Below, piece after piece: positions 1-7,662 of a stretch of DNA of 32,762 nt. Under the pieces are notes generated by a model. The model was not told the DNA's origin. It worked only from the letters and a program-made list of their open reading frames with translations, and did not search any database. The stretch covers positions 1 through 32,762 of the forward strand of contig CAMHBH010000003.1 in the NCBI GenBank assembly GCA_946183175.1. Direction: 5' to 3'. The position numbers were made by a program, and so were the translations under genes. Position 1 is the stretch's first letter, and each line of letters starts with the position of its first letter. The stretch is from an uncultured Oscillibacter sp. (GTDB lineage Bacteria; Bacillota; Clostridia; Oscillospirales; Oscillospiraceae).

Positions 1-236
1 AGTACGAGGGATATTTCCACATGGCGGGGGATACGAACTATATGCCCGTGGAGTGCGTGTCGGGGCGCGAAAATCCGGACGGTTCCCTGTCCCTGGAAGT
101 CCGGGAGAGTTCGGATTGGAGCGGCGATTCGGCCTGTTCGTTCGAGACCACGCTGAAACCCGATACCACCGGGCAGACTATGCTCTTTGACAAGAACACC
201 GTCACGGGCGGCTGGCTGACCTGGGAAGACGAATAA
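1..236 (+). CDS. C-terminal part of an unknown protein (5' end outside window)
   Basis: The frame is open from base 3 to the TAA at 234-236 and continues off the left edge, so only the last 78 or so residues are visible. The ATG at 21 is probably internal, because the codons before it also read as normal protein. The tail is acidic and polar, ends in WLTWEDE, and has no membrane segment, Cys motif or recognisable domain. Alternating charged and hydrophobic residues suggest a beta-rich domain. I do not recognise the family. A hairpin terminator follows directly. Confidence 0.6.
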   Translation, partial: YEGYFHMAGDTNYMPVECVSGRENPDGSLSLEVRESSDWSGDSACSFETTLKPDTTGQTMLFDKNTVTGGWLTWEDE

Positions 237-241
237 AAAAG

Positions 242-273
242 CGTCCCCGCGCGTTCGACGACGTGCGGGGGCG
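242..273. terminator. Bidirectional terminator between convergent genes
   Basis: A 12-bp stem (242-253 with 262-273, two G-U pairs) closes an 8-base loop. A run of A precedes it (235-240) and TTCGTTTT follows, so it can act on both strands. It lies between the stop of the left-edge gene and the stop of the minus-strand permease. Confidence 0.8.
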
Positions 274-287
274 TTCGTTTTCGCGGC

Positions 288-1718
288 TTACACCGCCACG
301 AAGAACTTGACAAGGAACAGCGCCGAAATGACGTAAGTCAGGGCGGAAACGCGGTTCGCGCGGCCCGTGAAGAGCTGAATCACCGTATAGCAAATCATGG
401 CGAGGCCGATACCGTGCCCGATAGAGCCCGAAATCGGCATGGCAAGCAACATCAGGAATACGGGTACGGCCTCGTCCACGGAGGAGAAGTCGACGTTGCC
501 GAGGCCCTGAAGCATGAGGATTCCGACGTAAATCAGGGCGGCGGAGGTGGCCTGCGCCGGGATGACCGCCGCGACGGGCGCGATAAACACGCACAACAGG
601 AACATAACAGCGGCAGTCAGGGCGGTCAGGCCGGTACGCCCGCCGGCCTCCACGCCGGAGGCCGATTCGACGAACGTCGTCACGGTGGAGGTACCCGTAC
701 AGGCCCCCGTCACGGTGCCGATGGCGTCCGAGAGAAGCGCCTCGCGCATTTGGGGCATGTTGCCGTTTTTGTCGACCATGCCCACGCGCGACGCCGTGCC
801 GATAAGGGTGCCGATGGTGTCGAACATGTCAATCATGCAGAAAGTAATGATGAGCGTAATGGCCGTGAACCAGCCGATTTGGAAGAACGTCGCGAAGTTG
901 AACTTAAACAGCGTCGTGGAGGCCATATCGGCGAACGGCGGCACGAAGGACGCCGTAGAGAGCGACGCGAACGGGTTGACATGCAGAATGAGCGCCTCCC
1001 CGACCCAGTAGACGCACGACGCCGCGAGCATGCCCAGCAGAACCGCGGCCTGTACGCCCCGGAGGCTTAACAGGATAATCACGAACAGCCCGACGAACAT
1101 CGTCACCACGGACAGCACCATCATGGAGTATTCCGCGCCCATGCTGTTCTTGAGTACGCTGGGGGTCATGGCCCCGAAGAAATCGCGCATGACGTAGAAG
1201 GGCGTGGAATAGCCGTTGCCTTCCGCGTAGATTCCGGCGTTGGAGCCGAGGCCGATGTTCATGAGCATGAGGCCAATGGCCGGGCCGATTCCCAGCCGGA
1301 TACACGGCGGAATCGCGGTCACAATGCGGTCGCGGATGTGGAAAATCGACAGCGGGATGAACACGAGGCCCTCTACAAGAATAATGCAGAGCGCGGCCTG
1401 AAAGGCGTTGGTGTAGTCGGTTTCGAGCATTGCGGCGATGTTGGCGACGATGACGGCGAAGAAGCTGTTGAGGCCCATGCCGGGGGCCATGACAAAGGGC
1501 TTGTTCGCCAGGAAGGCCATGCAGGCCGTGCCGAACGCCGACGCCAGGCAAGTCGCCAGAAAGACGCCGTTCCACAGCGGCGTACCCACCTGGAAGCCCG
1601 TCAGAAGGTTCGGGTTCAGGGCGATGATGTACGCCATGGTCATGAACGTGGTCAGGCCGGCGAGAATCTCAGTCCGGACGCTCGTCCCGTTCTCGCGGAG
1701 ATGGAAAAGCTGTTCCAT
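288..1718 (-). CDS. pbuG: NCS2/AzgA-family purine base permease (PbuG-like)
   Basis: A 476-aa polytopic membrane protein with about 12 hydrophobic segments, expected to import hypoxanthine, guanine or adenine by proton symport. Family signatures of the AzgA/PbuG branch are visible: an N-terminal TEILAGLTTFMTMAYII segment, APGMGLNSFF near residue 80, DTIGTLIG, and STVTTFVESASG followed by a Gly-rich GGRTG. Length is normal. The ATG at 1718 has an AAGGAGGGA ribosome site. It is transcribed divergently from the purine synthesis operon, which fits salvage of the same end product. No purine riboswitch is visible in its leader. The exact base specificity cannot be read from the sequence. Confidence 0.93.
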   Translation of the reverse strand: MEQLFHLRENGTSVRTEILAGLTTFMTMAYIIALNPNLLTGFQVGTPLWNGVFLATCLASAFGTACMAFLANKPFVMAPGMGLNSFFAVIVANIAAMLETDYTNAFQAALCIILVEGLVFIPLSIFHIRDRIVTAIPPCIRLGIGPAIGLMLMNIGLGSNAGIYAEGNGYSTPFYVMRDFFGAMTPSVLKNSMGAEYSMMVLSVVTMFVGLFVIILLSLRGVQAAVLLGMLAASCVYWVGEALILHVNPFASLSTASFVPPFADMASTTLFKFNFATFFQIGWFTAITLIITFCMIDMFDTIGTLIGTASRVGMVDKNGNMPQMREALLSDAIGTVTGACTGTSTVTTFVESASGVEAGGRTGLTALTAAVMFLLCVFIAPVAAVIPAQATSAALIYVGILMLQGLGNVDFSSVDEAVPVFLMLLAMPISGSIGHGIGLAMICYTVIQLFTGRANRVSALTYVISALFLVKFFVAV

Positions 1719-1754
1719 AGGAAAAATCCCTCCTTGTTAGACGCGTTACGCTGA

Positions 1755-1783
1755 ACTGTACCATAGTTTTACGGAAATTACAA
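1755..1783 (-). promoter_or_regulatory. Candidate promoter of the purine permease
   Basis: Reading the minus strand, TTGTAA (1778-1783) and TACAGT (1755-1760) are separated by 17 bases. Each box matches the SigA consensus at four of six positions. The start codon is about 37 bases downstream of the -10 box. Confidence 0.45.
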
Positions 1784-1833
1784 GGCCTTTGCGGAACTTT
1801 GTCGGAATCGCCACGACGCGCGCGGCGGGAAAA

Positions 1834-1877
1834 CGAAAATTTCGGCGCTTTTTTGTCGGAAGTCCCGGAAATTTCCG
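1834..1877. promoter_or_regulatory. Two related AT-centred palindromes in the pbuG-pur divergent region
   Basis: CGGAAATTTCCG at 1866-1877 is a perfect 12-bp palindrome. CGAAAATTTCG at 1834-1844 is a near copy. Their centres are about 32 bp, or three helical turns, apart. They lie between the two divergent promoters and could be operators for a regulator of purine genes. They do not match the Bacillus PurR box. This is inference from symmetry and position only. Confidence 0.35.
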
Positions 1878-1972
1878 CGCTCCCGGCAACGGCAAAACGG
1901 CGTTTCGCGCTTCTACGCGGATTCCCGCTTTCCGTACGGGATAGCGGAGTGATAAAACTACGCTATTTTCGC

Positions 1973-1994
1973 GCGCAAAAAAACATTTTTGCGC
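1973..1994. repeat. Perfect 9-bp inverted repeat upstream of the pur promoter
   Basis: GCGCAAAAA (1973-1981) and TTTTTGCGC (1986-1994) flank a 4-base spacer. It ends 17 bases before the -35 box of the purine operon, so it is more likely an operator or upstream A/T element than a terminator. No gene reads into it from the left. Confidence 0.4.
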
Positions 1995-2011
1995 CGCAAA
2001 GAATAAAAGAT

Positions 2012-2040
2012 TTGACATAGAGGGCGCTTTGTAGTATTCT
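2012..2040 (+). promoter_or_regulatory. SigA-type promoter of the purine operon
   Basis: A perfect TTGACA -35 (2012-2017), a 17-base spacer and TATTCT (2035-2040, four of six matches). The predicted transcript starts near 2047, leaving a leader of roughly 65 bases before purE. That is too short for a known purine, PRPP or ppGpp riboswitch. Confidence 0.75.
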
Positions 2041-2055
2041 TGACGGCATACAGGG

Positions 2056-2079
2056 CGCGGAATCATAAGCGGTTCCGCG
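2056..2079 (+). other. 5'-leader hairpin of the purine operon mRNA
   Basis: CGCGGAA (2056-2062) and TTCCGCG (2073-2079) form a perfect 7-bp stem with a 10-base loop, starting about ten bases into the predicted transcript. No U-run follows, so it is not a terminator. A 5' stabiliser or protein-binding site is possible. The radC leader carries a hairpin built from the same arm sequence. Confidence 0.5.
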
Positions 2080-2113
2080 AATTGCGATAGAATCAAAGGA
2101 GGGAATGTTTATC

Positions 2114-2608
2114 ATGAAGAAAGTCGCGGTGATTATGGGCAGCGATTCCGACTGGCCGGTCGTGAAGGCGTCCTGCGACGCGCTCGGCGCGTTCGGGATT
2201 CCCTACGAGGCCCACATCTACAGCGCGCACCGTACCCCGGAGGAGGCCGCGCGGTTCGCCCGCGACGCCCGCGCGAACGGCTACGGCGTCCTGATTTGCG
2301 CGGCGGGCATGGCGGCACACCTCGCGGGCGCGTTCGCGGCGAATACCACCCTTCCCGTGATTGGCATTCCCATGAAGGGCGGCGCGCTCGACGGCCTCGA
2401 CGCCTTACTCGCTACCGTACAAATGCCGGGCGGTATTCCCGTCGCGACCGTCTCGCTCAACGGCGCGAAGAATGCCGCGATTCTGGCGGCGGAAATTCTG
2501 GCCGTCGGCGACGATACGCTCGCCGCGAAACTCGAAGCCGAACGCGACACCATGCGGCGGCAAATCGCCGAAAAAGAGGCGGCCTTGCAGGCCTCCTTGA
2601 AGGCCTGA
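2114..2608 (+). CDS. purE: 5-(carboxyamino)imidazole ribonucleotide mutase, class I PurE
   Basis: A 164-aa cytosolic enzyme that converts N5-CAIR to CAIR in purine synthesis. The class I signatures GSDSDWP near the N-terminus, SAHRTP, AAGMAAHLAG and the MPGGIPVATV strand are all present, and length is normal. I chose the ATG at 2114 because the GGAGGG site (2098-2103) is ten bases upstream. The in-frame ATG at 2105 would sit one base from that site, and 2114 gives the usual MKKVAVIMG start. It is the first gene of the operon. No purK partner is visible in the window. Confidence 0.95.
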   Translation: MKKVAVIMGSDSDWPVVKASCDALGAFGIPYEAHIYSAHRTPEEAARFARDARANGYGVLICAAGMAAHLAGAFAANTTLPVIGIPMKGGALDGLDALLATVQMPGGIPVATVSLNGAKNAAILAAEILAVGDDTLAAKLEAERDTMRRQIAEKEAALQASLKA

Positions 2609-2622
2609 CGGGGAGAAATGGC

Positions 2623-4044
2623 ATGGGCGGATTTTTTGGAACAATATCCCGGCGCAACTGCGTGATGGACTTGTTTTTCGGCGTGGACTATCACTCCCAT
2701 TTGGGCACGCGACGCGGCGGCATGGTGGTCTACAGTCCGAAGGACGGCTTTCAGCGGCAGATTCACAGTATCGAGAACACGCCCTTCCGGACGAAGTTCG
2801 AGGCCGATTTGCCGAAATTCCACGGCACCAGCGGAATCGGCTGTATCAGCGACACCGACCCGCAACCGCTTTTAGTGCGGTCGCATTTGGGCCTCTACGC
2901 GATTTCCACCGTAGGGCGAATCAACAACGCCGAACAGCTCGCGGAGAAATACTTCTCCATGGGCGGGCGGCAGTTCATGGCGATGAGTTCCGGCGAAGTC
3001 AACGCCTCCGAACTGACGGCGGCGCTTATCAACGAGGCGGATTCGTTCCCGGAGGGTATCCGGCGGGCACAGGAGAGTATCGACGGCTCGTCGAGTATCC
3101 TGCTACTGACGCCCGACGGCCTGATTGCGGCCCGTGACAGGCTGGGCCGCCTGCCCGTACTCGTAGGCCAGAACGACGACGGCTGTTGTGTGTCGTTCGA
3201 GTCGTTTGCCTACCAGAAGTTAGGCTACCGGACAGTCCGTGAACTCGGCCCGGGCGAAATCGTGCGTATCACGCCGGAGGGTGTCGAACAACTGCGCGCG
3301 CCGGGGGACACTATGCGCATTTGCGCCTTTCTCTGGACTTACTACGGCTACCCCAATTCCAACTATGAGGGCGTCAACGTGGAGGTCATGCGCTACCAGA
3401 ACGGGGAAATCATGGCGCGCGAGGAGGCGCTACAGGACACGCTCCCCGACGTGGATTTCGTGGCGGGGGTGCCGGATTCCGGACTTCCGCACGCTATCGG
3501 CTACGCGAACCGTTCCGGCAAACGCTTTGCGCGCCCGTTCGTGAAGTATACGCCAACCTGGCCGCGCTCGTTCATGCCGGAAAATCAGGAAGTACGAAAC
3601 CAGGTTGCCAAAATGAAGCTGATTCCCGTCCCGGAACTCATTGAGGGGCGGAAACTGCTGTTCGTGGATGATTCGATAGTCCGGGGAACGCAGTTGCGGG
3701 AGACGCTCGAGTTTCTCTACGGGAGCGGCGCGAAGGAAGCGCATATTCGTTCGGCCTGTCCTCCGGTGATGTACGGCTGTAAGTACCTGAACTTCTCGCG
3801 GAGCAATTCCGACATGGAACTGCTGGCGCGCCGTACCGTGCAACTGCTGGAAGGCAACGACGGACAGGAGCACCTCGAAGAGTACGCGGACGCCTCGACG
3901 GAGCGCGGGCAGTGCCTGTTGAAGTCGATTTGCGAACAGATGGGGTTCCACTCACTGGGCTACCAGTCGATGGACGGGCTTTTGGAGGCAATCGGAATCG
4001 ACCGGGACAAGATTTGCACCTACTGCTGGACGGGGAAGGAATAG
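2623..4044 (+). CDS. purF: PurF-like amidophosphoribosyltransferase with a degenerate glutaminase domain
   Basis: A 473-aa PurF homologue for the first step of purine synthesis (PRPP to phosphoribosylamine). The PRTase half is intact: LLFVDDSIVRGTQ is the PRPP loop. Four Cys fit the Bacillus-type Fe-S ligands: C234, C386, and C465/C468 in CTYC near the end. The N-terminal glutaminase half is not intact. The protein starts MGGFFG where active PurF has Cys-Gly-(V/I)-(F/V)-G. The Arg-containing GHVRY motif reads GIGCISD, the oxyanion HNGNL reads STVGRI, and the SSDTE Asp is absent. It may use free ammonia or a partner glutaminase. The start ATG has a GGGGAG site seven bases upstream, and the gap to purE is 14 bases. 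Confidence 0.88.
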   Translation: MGGFFGTISRRNCVMDLFFGVDYHSHLGTRRGGMVVYSPKDGFQRQIHSIENTPFRTKFEADLPKFHGTSGIGCISDTDPQPLLVRSHLGLYAISTVGRINNAEQLAEKYFSMGGRQFMAMSSGEVNASELTAALINEADSFPEGIRRAQESIDGSSSILLLTPDGLIAARDRLGRLPVLVGQNDDGCCVSFESFAYQKLGYRTVRELGPGEIVRITPEGVEQLRAPGDTMRICAFLWTYYGYPNSNYEGVNVEVMRYQNGEIMAREEALQDTLPDVDFVAGVPDSGLPHAIGYANRSGKRFARPFVKYTPTWPRSFMPENQEVRNQVAKMKLIPVPELIEGRKLLFVDDSIVRGTQLRETLEFLYGSGAKEAHIRSACPPVMYGCKYLNFSRSNSDMELLARRTVQLLEGNDGQEHLEEYADASTERGQCLLKSICEQMGFHSLGYQSMDGLLEAIGIDRDKICTYCWTGKE

Positions 4045-4055
4045 GAGGACATTCT

Positions 4056-4775
4056 ATGGAAAAGCTGGAACAAATCTACGAAGGCAAGGCCAAGAAGGTA
4101 TACCGCACGGACGACCCCGAACTCTGTATTGTGGAGTACAAGGACGACGCGACGGCGGAGAACGGCAAGAAACGCGGTACGATTGTCGGCAAGGGCGTCG
4201 TCAACAACCAGATGACCAACCGTCTCATGGCGCGCATGGAGAAGGCCGGGATTCCGACGCATTTCGTACGGGAACTCAGCGAGCGCGAGACACTGGTCAA
4301 GAAGGTGTCGATTGTGCCGCTGGAAGTGATTATCCGGAACATTTCGGCGGGGCATTTCGCGTCGCGCTACGGCGTCGAGGAGGGGATTGTATTCGACAGC
4401 CCCACGATTGAGTTTTCGTACAAGAATGACGAACTCGACGACCCGCTTCTGAACGCCTACCACGCCCGCGCGTTGAAACTCGCGACGGCGGAGGAAATCG
4501 AGACCATCAAAAAGTACGCGTTCGCGGTCAACGACAAGCTGAAAGCGTTCTGGAAGGAATGCGGCGTGATACTCGTCGACTTTAAGCTGGAGTTCGGGCG
4601 TCTCCCCGACGGTACCATCGTACTCGCCGACGAAATCAGCCCGGACACCTGCCGCCTGTGGGACGAGAAGACGCATGAGAAATTAGACAAAGACCGTTTC
4701 CGCCGCGACATGGGCGGCGTCGAGGACGCCTACGCGGAAGTCATGAAGCGCTTGCTTGCGCACGACAACGGATAA
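4056..4775 (+). CDS. purC: SAICAR synthetase (phosphoribosylaminoimidazole-succinocarboxamide synthase)
   Basis: A 239-aa ATP-dependent ligase joining CAIR and aspartate to give SAICAR. Visible hallmarks are the N-terminal YEGKAKKVY nucleotide-binding strand, FVRELSERE followed by KKVSIVPLEVIIRN, LLNAYHAR, VDFKLEFGR and the ADEISPDTCR active-site segment with DKDRFRRD near the end. Length is normal. An AGGAGG site precedes the ATG, 12 bases after the purF stop. Fumarate release would need purB, which is not in the window. Confidence 0.97.
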   Translation: MEKLEQIYEGKAKKVYRTDDPELCIVEYKDDATAENGKKRGTIVGKGVVNNQMTNRLMARMEKAGIPTHFVRELSERETLVKKVSIVPLEVIIRNISAGHFASRYGVEEGIVFDSPTIEFSYKNDELDDPLLNAYHARALKLATAEEIETIKKYAFAVNDKLKAFWKECGVILVDFKLEFGRLPDGTIVLADEISPDTCRLWDEKTHEKLDKDRFRRDMGGVEDAYAEVMKRLLAHDNG

Positions 4776-4796
4776 TTCGCGGAGGAGGTGCTAGGG

Positions 4797-5831
4797 GTGC
4801 GCAGTTTTTCGGAGAGCTACAAGGCGGCGGGCGTCGATATCGAGGCCGGATACGCCGGAGTGAAACTCATGCGCGGGCACGTCGAGCGGACGAATATCCC
4901 GGGCGTACTGTCGGGGCTGGGCGGTTTCGGGGGGCTGTTCGCCCCGGACTTGAGCGCATACAAAGACCCGGTACTGGTGTCGGGCACGGACGGCGTCGGG
5001 ACTAAAATCCGTATCGCGCAACTGATGAACCGTCACGACACGGTCGGCATTGACTGCGTGGCGATGTGCGTCAACGACGTGCTGTGCTGTGGGGCAAAGC
5101 CGCTGTTCTTCCTGGACTATATCGCAATCGGGAAGAACGACCCGGAGAAAGTAGCGTCGATAGTTTCTGGCGTGGCGGAGGGCTGCGTACAGGCCGGGTG
5201 CGCGCTTCTGGGCGGCGAGACCGCCGAACACCCCGGAATCATGAAGGCCGACGACTACGATTTAGCCGGGTTTACGGTGGGCATTGTCGACCGCGCCCGG
5301 CTCCTTGACAATACGGCTATCGTCCCCGGCGACGTTGTAATCGCGCTTCCGTCGTCCGGACTGCACTCCAACGGCTTTTCGCTGGTGCGGCAGGTGTTCC
5401 ACGTCGAGACGGGGAGCTTGACGCGCAAAGTGCCGGAGTTGGGCTGTATGCTGGGCGAGGCCTTACTGACCCCGACGACGATTTATGTCAAGCCGGTGTC
5501 GCGCTGTCTGGAAACCCTGCGGGTAAAGGGTATCAGCCACATTACGGGCGGCGGCTTTCAGGAGAACATTCCGCGCTGTCTGCCGAAGGGCGTCTCGGCG
5601 AAGCTGGACAAGGCCGCGATTCGCACTCCGCCCATATTCCAACTCTTGCGGGACATGGGCCACATCCCGGAGCGCGACATGTTCAATACGTTCAACATGG
5701 GCGTGGGCATGGTCATGGTCGTGGCGGCGGACATCGCCGACCGGGCTATGGAACTCTTGCGCGGGGAGGGCTGTCAGGGGTATCTACTCGGCGAGATTGT
5801 CGCGGGCGACGAGGGCGTGATTCTCTGTTGA
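4797..5831 (+). CDS. purM: Phosphoribosylformylglycinamidine cyclo-ligase (AIR synthetase)
   Basis: A 344-aa ATP-dependent enzyme closing FGAM to AIR. Family features are the GTDGVGTKIRIAQL loop, MCVNDVLCCGAKPLFFLDY, LLGGETAEHPG, ALPSSGLHSNGFSLVR, ITGGGFQENIPRCLP and FNTFNMGVGM. The GTG at 4797 is preferred because the GGAGGAGG site (4781-4788) precedes it by eight bases. The upstream GTG at 4788 overlaps that site. It is co-directional and tightly spaced in the purine operon. Confidence 0.96.
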   Translation: MRSFSESYKAAGVDIEAGYAGVKLMRGHVERTNIPGVLSGLGGFGGLFAPDLSAYKDPVLVSGTDGVGTKIRIAQLMNRHDTVGIDCVAMCVNDVLCCGAKPLFFLDYIAIGKNDPEKVASIVSGVAEGCVQAGCALLGGETAEHPGIMKADDYDLAGFTVGIVDRARLLDNTAIVPGDVVIALPSSGLHSNGFSLVRQVFHVETGSLTRKVPELGCMLGEALLTPTTIYVKPVSRCLETLRVKGISHITGGGFQENIPRCLPKGVSAKLDKAAIRTPPIFQLLRDMGHIPERDMFNTFNMGVGMVMVVAADIADRAMELLRGEGCQGYLLGEIVAGDEGVILC

Positions 5832-5855
5832 AGGCGTGAAAGGGAGAGAGGGAGT

Positions 5856-6476
5856 ATGGAGAAAGTCCGGATAGCGGTATTCGTGTCGGGCGGCGGTACG
5901 AATCTGGAAGCGTTGCTCAACGCGCAGGAGCGCGGGGAAATCCCGCACGGGGAAATTGTACTGGTGGTGTCGAGCGCGGCGGGGGCCTACGCGCTGACGC
6001 GCGCGGAGCGGCACGGCGTACACGCTGTGACAGTCGCGCGGAAGGGCCGCGCCCCGCAGGATTTCGAGGCGGAACTGTTGCGGCGTCTGCTGGAAGCCAA
6101 AATAGACGTAATCGTACTGGCGGGGTTCCTGACGATTCTCTCGGAGGAGTTCGTAAAGCTCTGGCCGGGGCGTATCCTGAATGTACACCCGTCGCTGATT
6201 CCGTCGTTCTGCGGCAAGGGCTACTACGGGCTGAGAGTACACGAGGAGGCGCTGGCGCGGGGCGTGAAAGTCACGGGCGCGACGGTTCACCTTGTCAACG
6301 AGATTCCCGACGGCGGCGAGATTCTCTTACAGAAAGCCGTGGAAGTCCTCCCCGGCGACACCCCGGAAGTTTTGCAAAAGCGCGTGATGGAGCAGGCGGA
6401 ATGGGTACTCCTCCCGCGCGCAGCGGAGATGGTATGCGCACAACTTTTCGAGAACGGAGGCGGCGAAAATGCGTGA
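5856..6476 (+). CDS. purN: Phosphoribosylglycinamide formyltransferase
   Basis: A 206-aa enzyme transferring formyl from 10-formyl-THF to GAR. The Rossmann-like N-terminus has VFVSGGGTNLEALL. The catalytic triad is present: N109 and H111 in NVHPSLIP, and D152 in PDGGEI. The FCGKGYYGLRVHE substrate loop is the clostridial form. Its last codons overlap the next gene through ATGCGTGA, which implies translational coupling. A GGGAGAGAGGGAG purine tract provides the ribosome site. Confidence 0.96.
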   Translation: MEKVRIAVFVSGGGTNLEALLNAQERGEIPHGEIVLVVSSAAGAYALTRAERHGVHAVTVARKGRAPQDFEAELLRRLLEAKIDVIVLAGFLTILSEEFVKLWPGRILNVHPSLIPSFCGKGYYGLRVHEEALARGVKVTGATVHLVNEIPDGGEILLQKAVEVLPGDTPEVLQKRVMEQAEWVLLPRAAEMVCAQLFENGGGENA

Positions 6477-7647
6477 ACTGGAATTGAAGTACGGCTGTAA
6501 CCCGAACCAGAAGCCCGCGCGAATTTTCATGCGCGGGGAGCGGGAGTTGCCGATTGAGGTACTCAACGGCAAACCGGGCTATATCAACTTTCTGGACGCG
6601 TTCAACTCGTGGCAGTTGGTGCGGGAGCTGAAAGCGGCGACGGGTATGCCGGCGGCGGCGTCCTTTAAGCACGTCTCCCCGGCGGGGGCCGCGCTGGGGA
6701 ATCCGATTTGCGAGACGGGCCGGAAAATCCTGTTCGTCGAGGACGGGCTGGAACTGTCCCCGATTGCCTGTGCCTATGTCCGCGCGCGCGGCTCGGACAG
6801 GCTCTGCTCCTACGGCGACTGGGCCGCGCTGTCGGACATCTGCGACGAACCCACGGCGCGCTATCTCAAAAACGAGGTCTCCGACGGGATAATCGCCCCC
6901 GGCTACACGAAAGAGGCGTTGGAAATCCTCAAAACCAAGAAGAAGGGCGGCTACAACGTCGTGCAAATCGACCCCGACTACGTGCCGGAGCATGAGGAGT
7001 ACAAGGACGTATTCGGTATCACGTTCCAGCAGGGCCGCAACGACTACAAAATCGACGCGTCGATTTTAGGCAACATCGTCACGAAGAACAAAGACCTCCC
7101 CGACGCCGCCAAGCGTGACATGATGGTCGCGCTGATTACGCTCAAATATACGCAGTCGAACTCCGTCTGCTACGTGCGGGAGGGGCACGCAATCGGGGTT
7201 GGGGCCGGACAGCAAAGCCGGATACACTGTACGCGCCTGGCCGGGAATAAGGCCGACAACTGGTTTTTGCGCCACCACCCGCGCGTATTGGAACTGCAAT
7301 TCGTGGACAGTATCCGCCGCGCCGAGCGCGACAACGCGATTGATGTGTATTTGTCCGACGAGTACGAGGACATTCTGGCGGAGGGCGTCTGGCAAAATAC
7401 GTTCCGTATCAAGCCCGAACCCCTCACGCGCGAGGAGAAACGCGACTGGATTGCAAAGTTTTCGGGCGTGACGGTCGGCTCCGACGCCTTTTTCCCGTTC
7501 GGCGACAACGTCGAGCGGGCGCGCAAGAGCGGCGCGAACTATATCGTACAGCCCGGCGGTTCCATCCGCGACGACAACGTCATCGCCACCGCCGACAAGT
7601 ACAATATGGTCATGTCCTTCACGGGAATGCGCCTGTTCCACCACTGA
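6469..7647 (+). CDS. purH: Stand-alone AICAR transformylase (PurH without the IMP cyclohydrolase domain)
   Basis: A 392-aa protein corresponding to the formyltransferase half of PurH; it formylates AICAR to FAICAR. The catalytic Lys-His pair is K67-H68 in SFKHVSPAG. Other hallmarks are TQSNSVCY, GVGAGQQSR, DAFFPFGD and YIVQPGGSIRDD. Bifunctional PurH is about 510 aa with an N-terminal MGS-like cyclohydrolase, and that whole domain is missing. The start ATG overlaps purN by eight bases, so this is not a truncated call. IMP cyclohydrolase must come from elsewhere, for example a PurO-type enzyme; none is in the window. Confidence 0.93.
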   Translation: MRELELKYGCNPNQKPARIFMRGERELPIEVLNGKPGYINFLDAFNSWQLVRELKAATGMPAAASFKHVSPAGAALGNPICETGRKILFVEDGLELSPIACAYVRARGSDRLCSYGDWAALSDICDEPTARYLKNEVSDGIIAPGYTKEALEILKTKKKGGYNVVQIDPDYVPEHEEYKDVFGITFQQGRNDYKIDASILGNIVTKNKDLPDAAKRDMMVALITLKYTQSNSVCYVREGHAIGVGAGQQSRIHCTRLAGNKADNWFLRHHPRVLELQFVDSIRRAERDNAIDVYLSDEYEDILAEGVWQNTFRIKPEPLTREEKRDWIAKFSGVTVGSDAFFPFGDNVERARKSGANYIVQPGGSIRDDNVIATADKYNMVMSFTGMRLFHH

Positions 7648-7662
7648 GCGACGGAGGCAGTC

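Noticed and set aside
414..1575. Long open frames opposite or across the permease gene (for example 414-1070 plus, 904-1575 minus)
   Set aside because: They are shadows of the permease frame in GC-rich DNA: Arg/Gly/His-rich composition, no ribosome site, no family features.
2041..2113. Purine, PRPP or ppGpp riboswitch in front of purE
   Set aside because: The leader is only about 65 bases and holds one 7-bp hairpin; no conserved purine-aptamer loops or ykkC-type core are present.
1719..2113. PurR boxes of the Bacillus type
   Set aside because: No CCGAAC-type box pair could be found on either strand; only unrelated palindromes are present.
2296..2622. Longer N-terminus for purF read through purE
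   Set aside because: The upstream part is a shadow of purE in another frame; the ATG at 2623 has a good ribosome site and begins the PurF homology.
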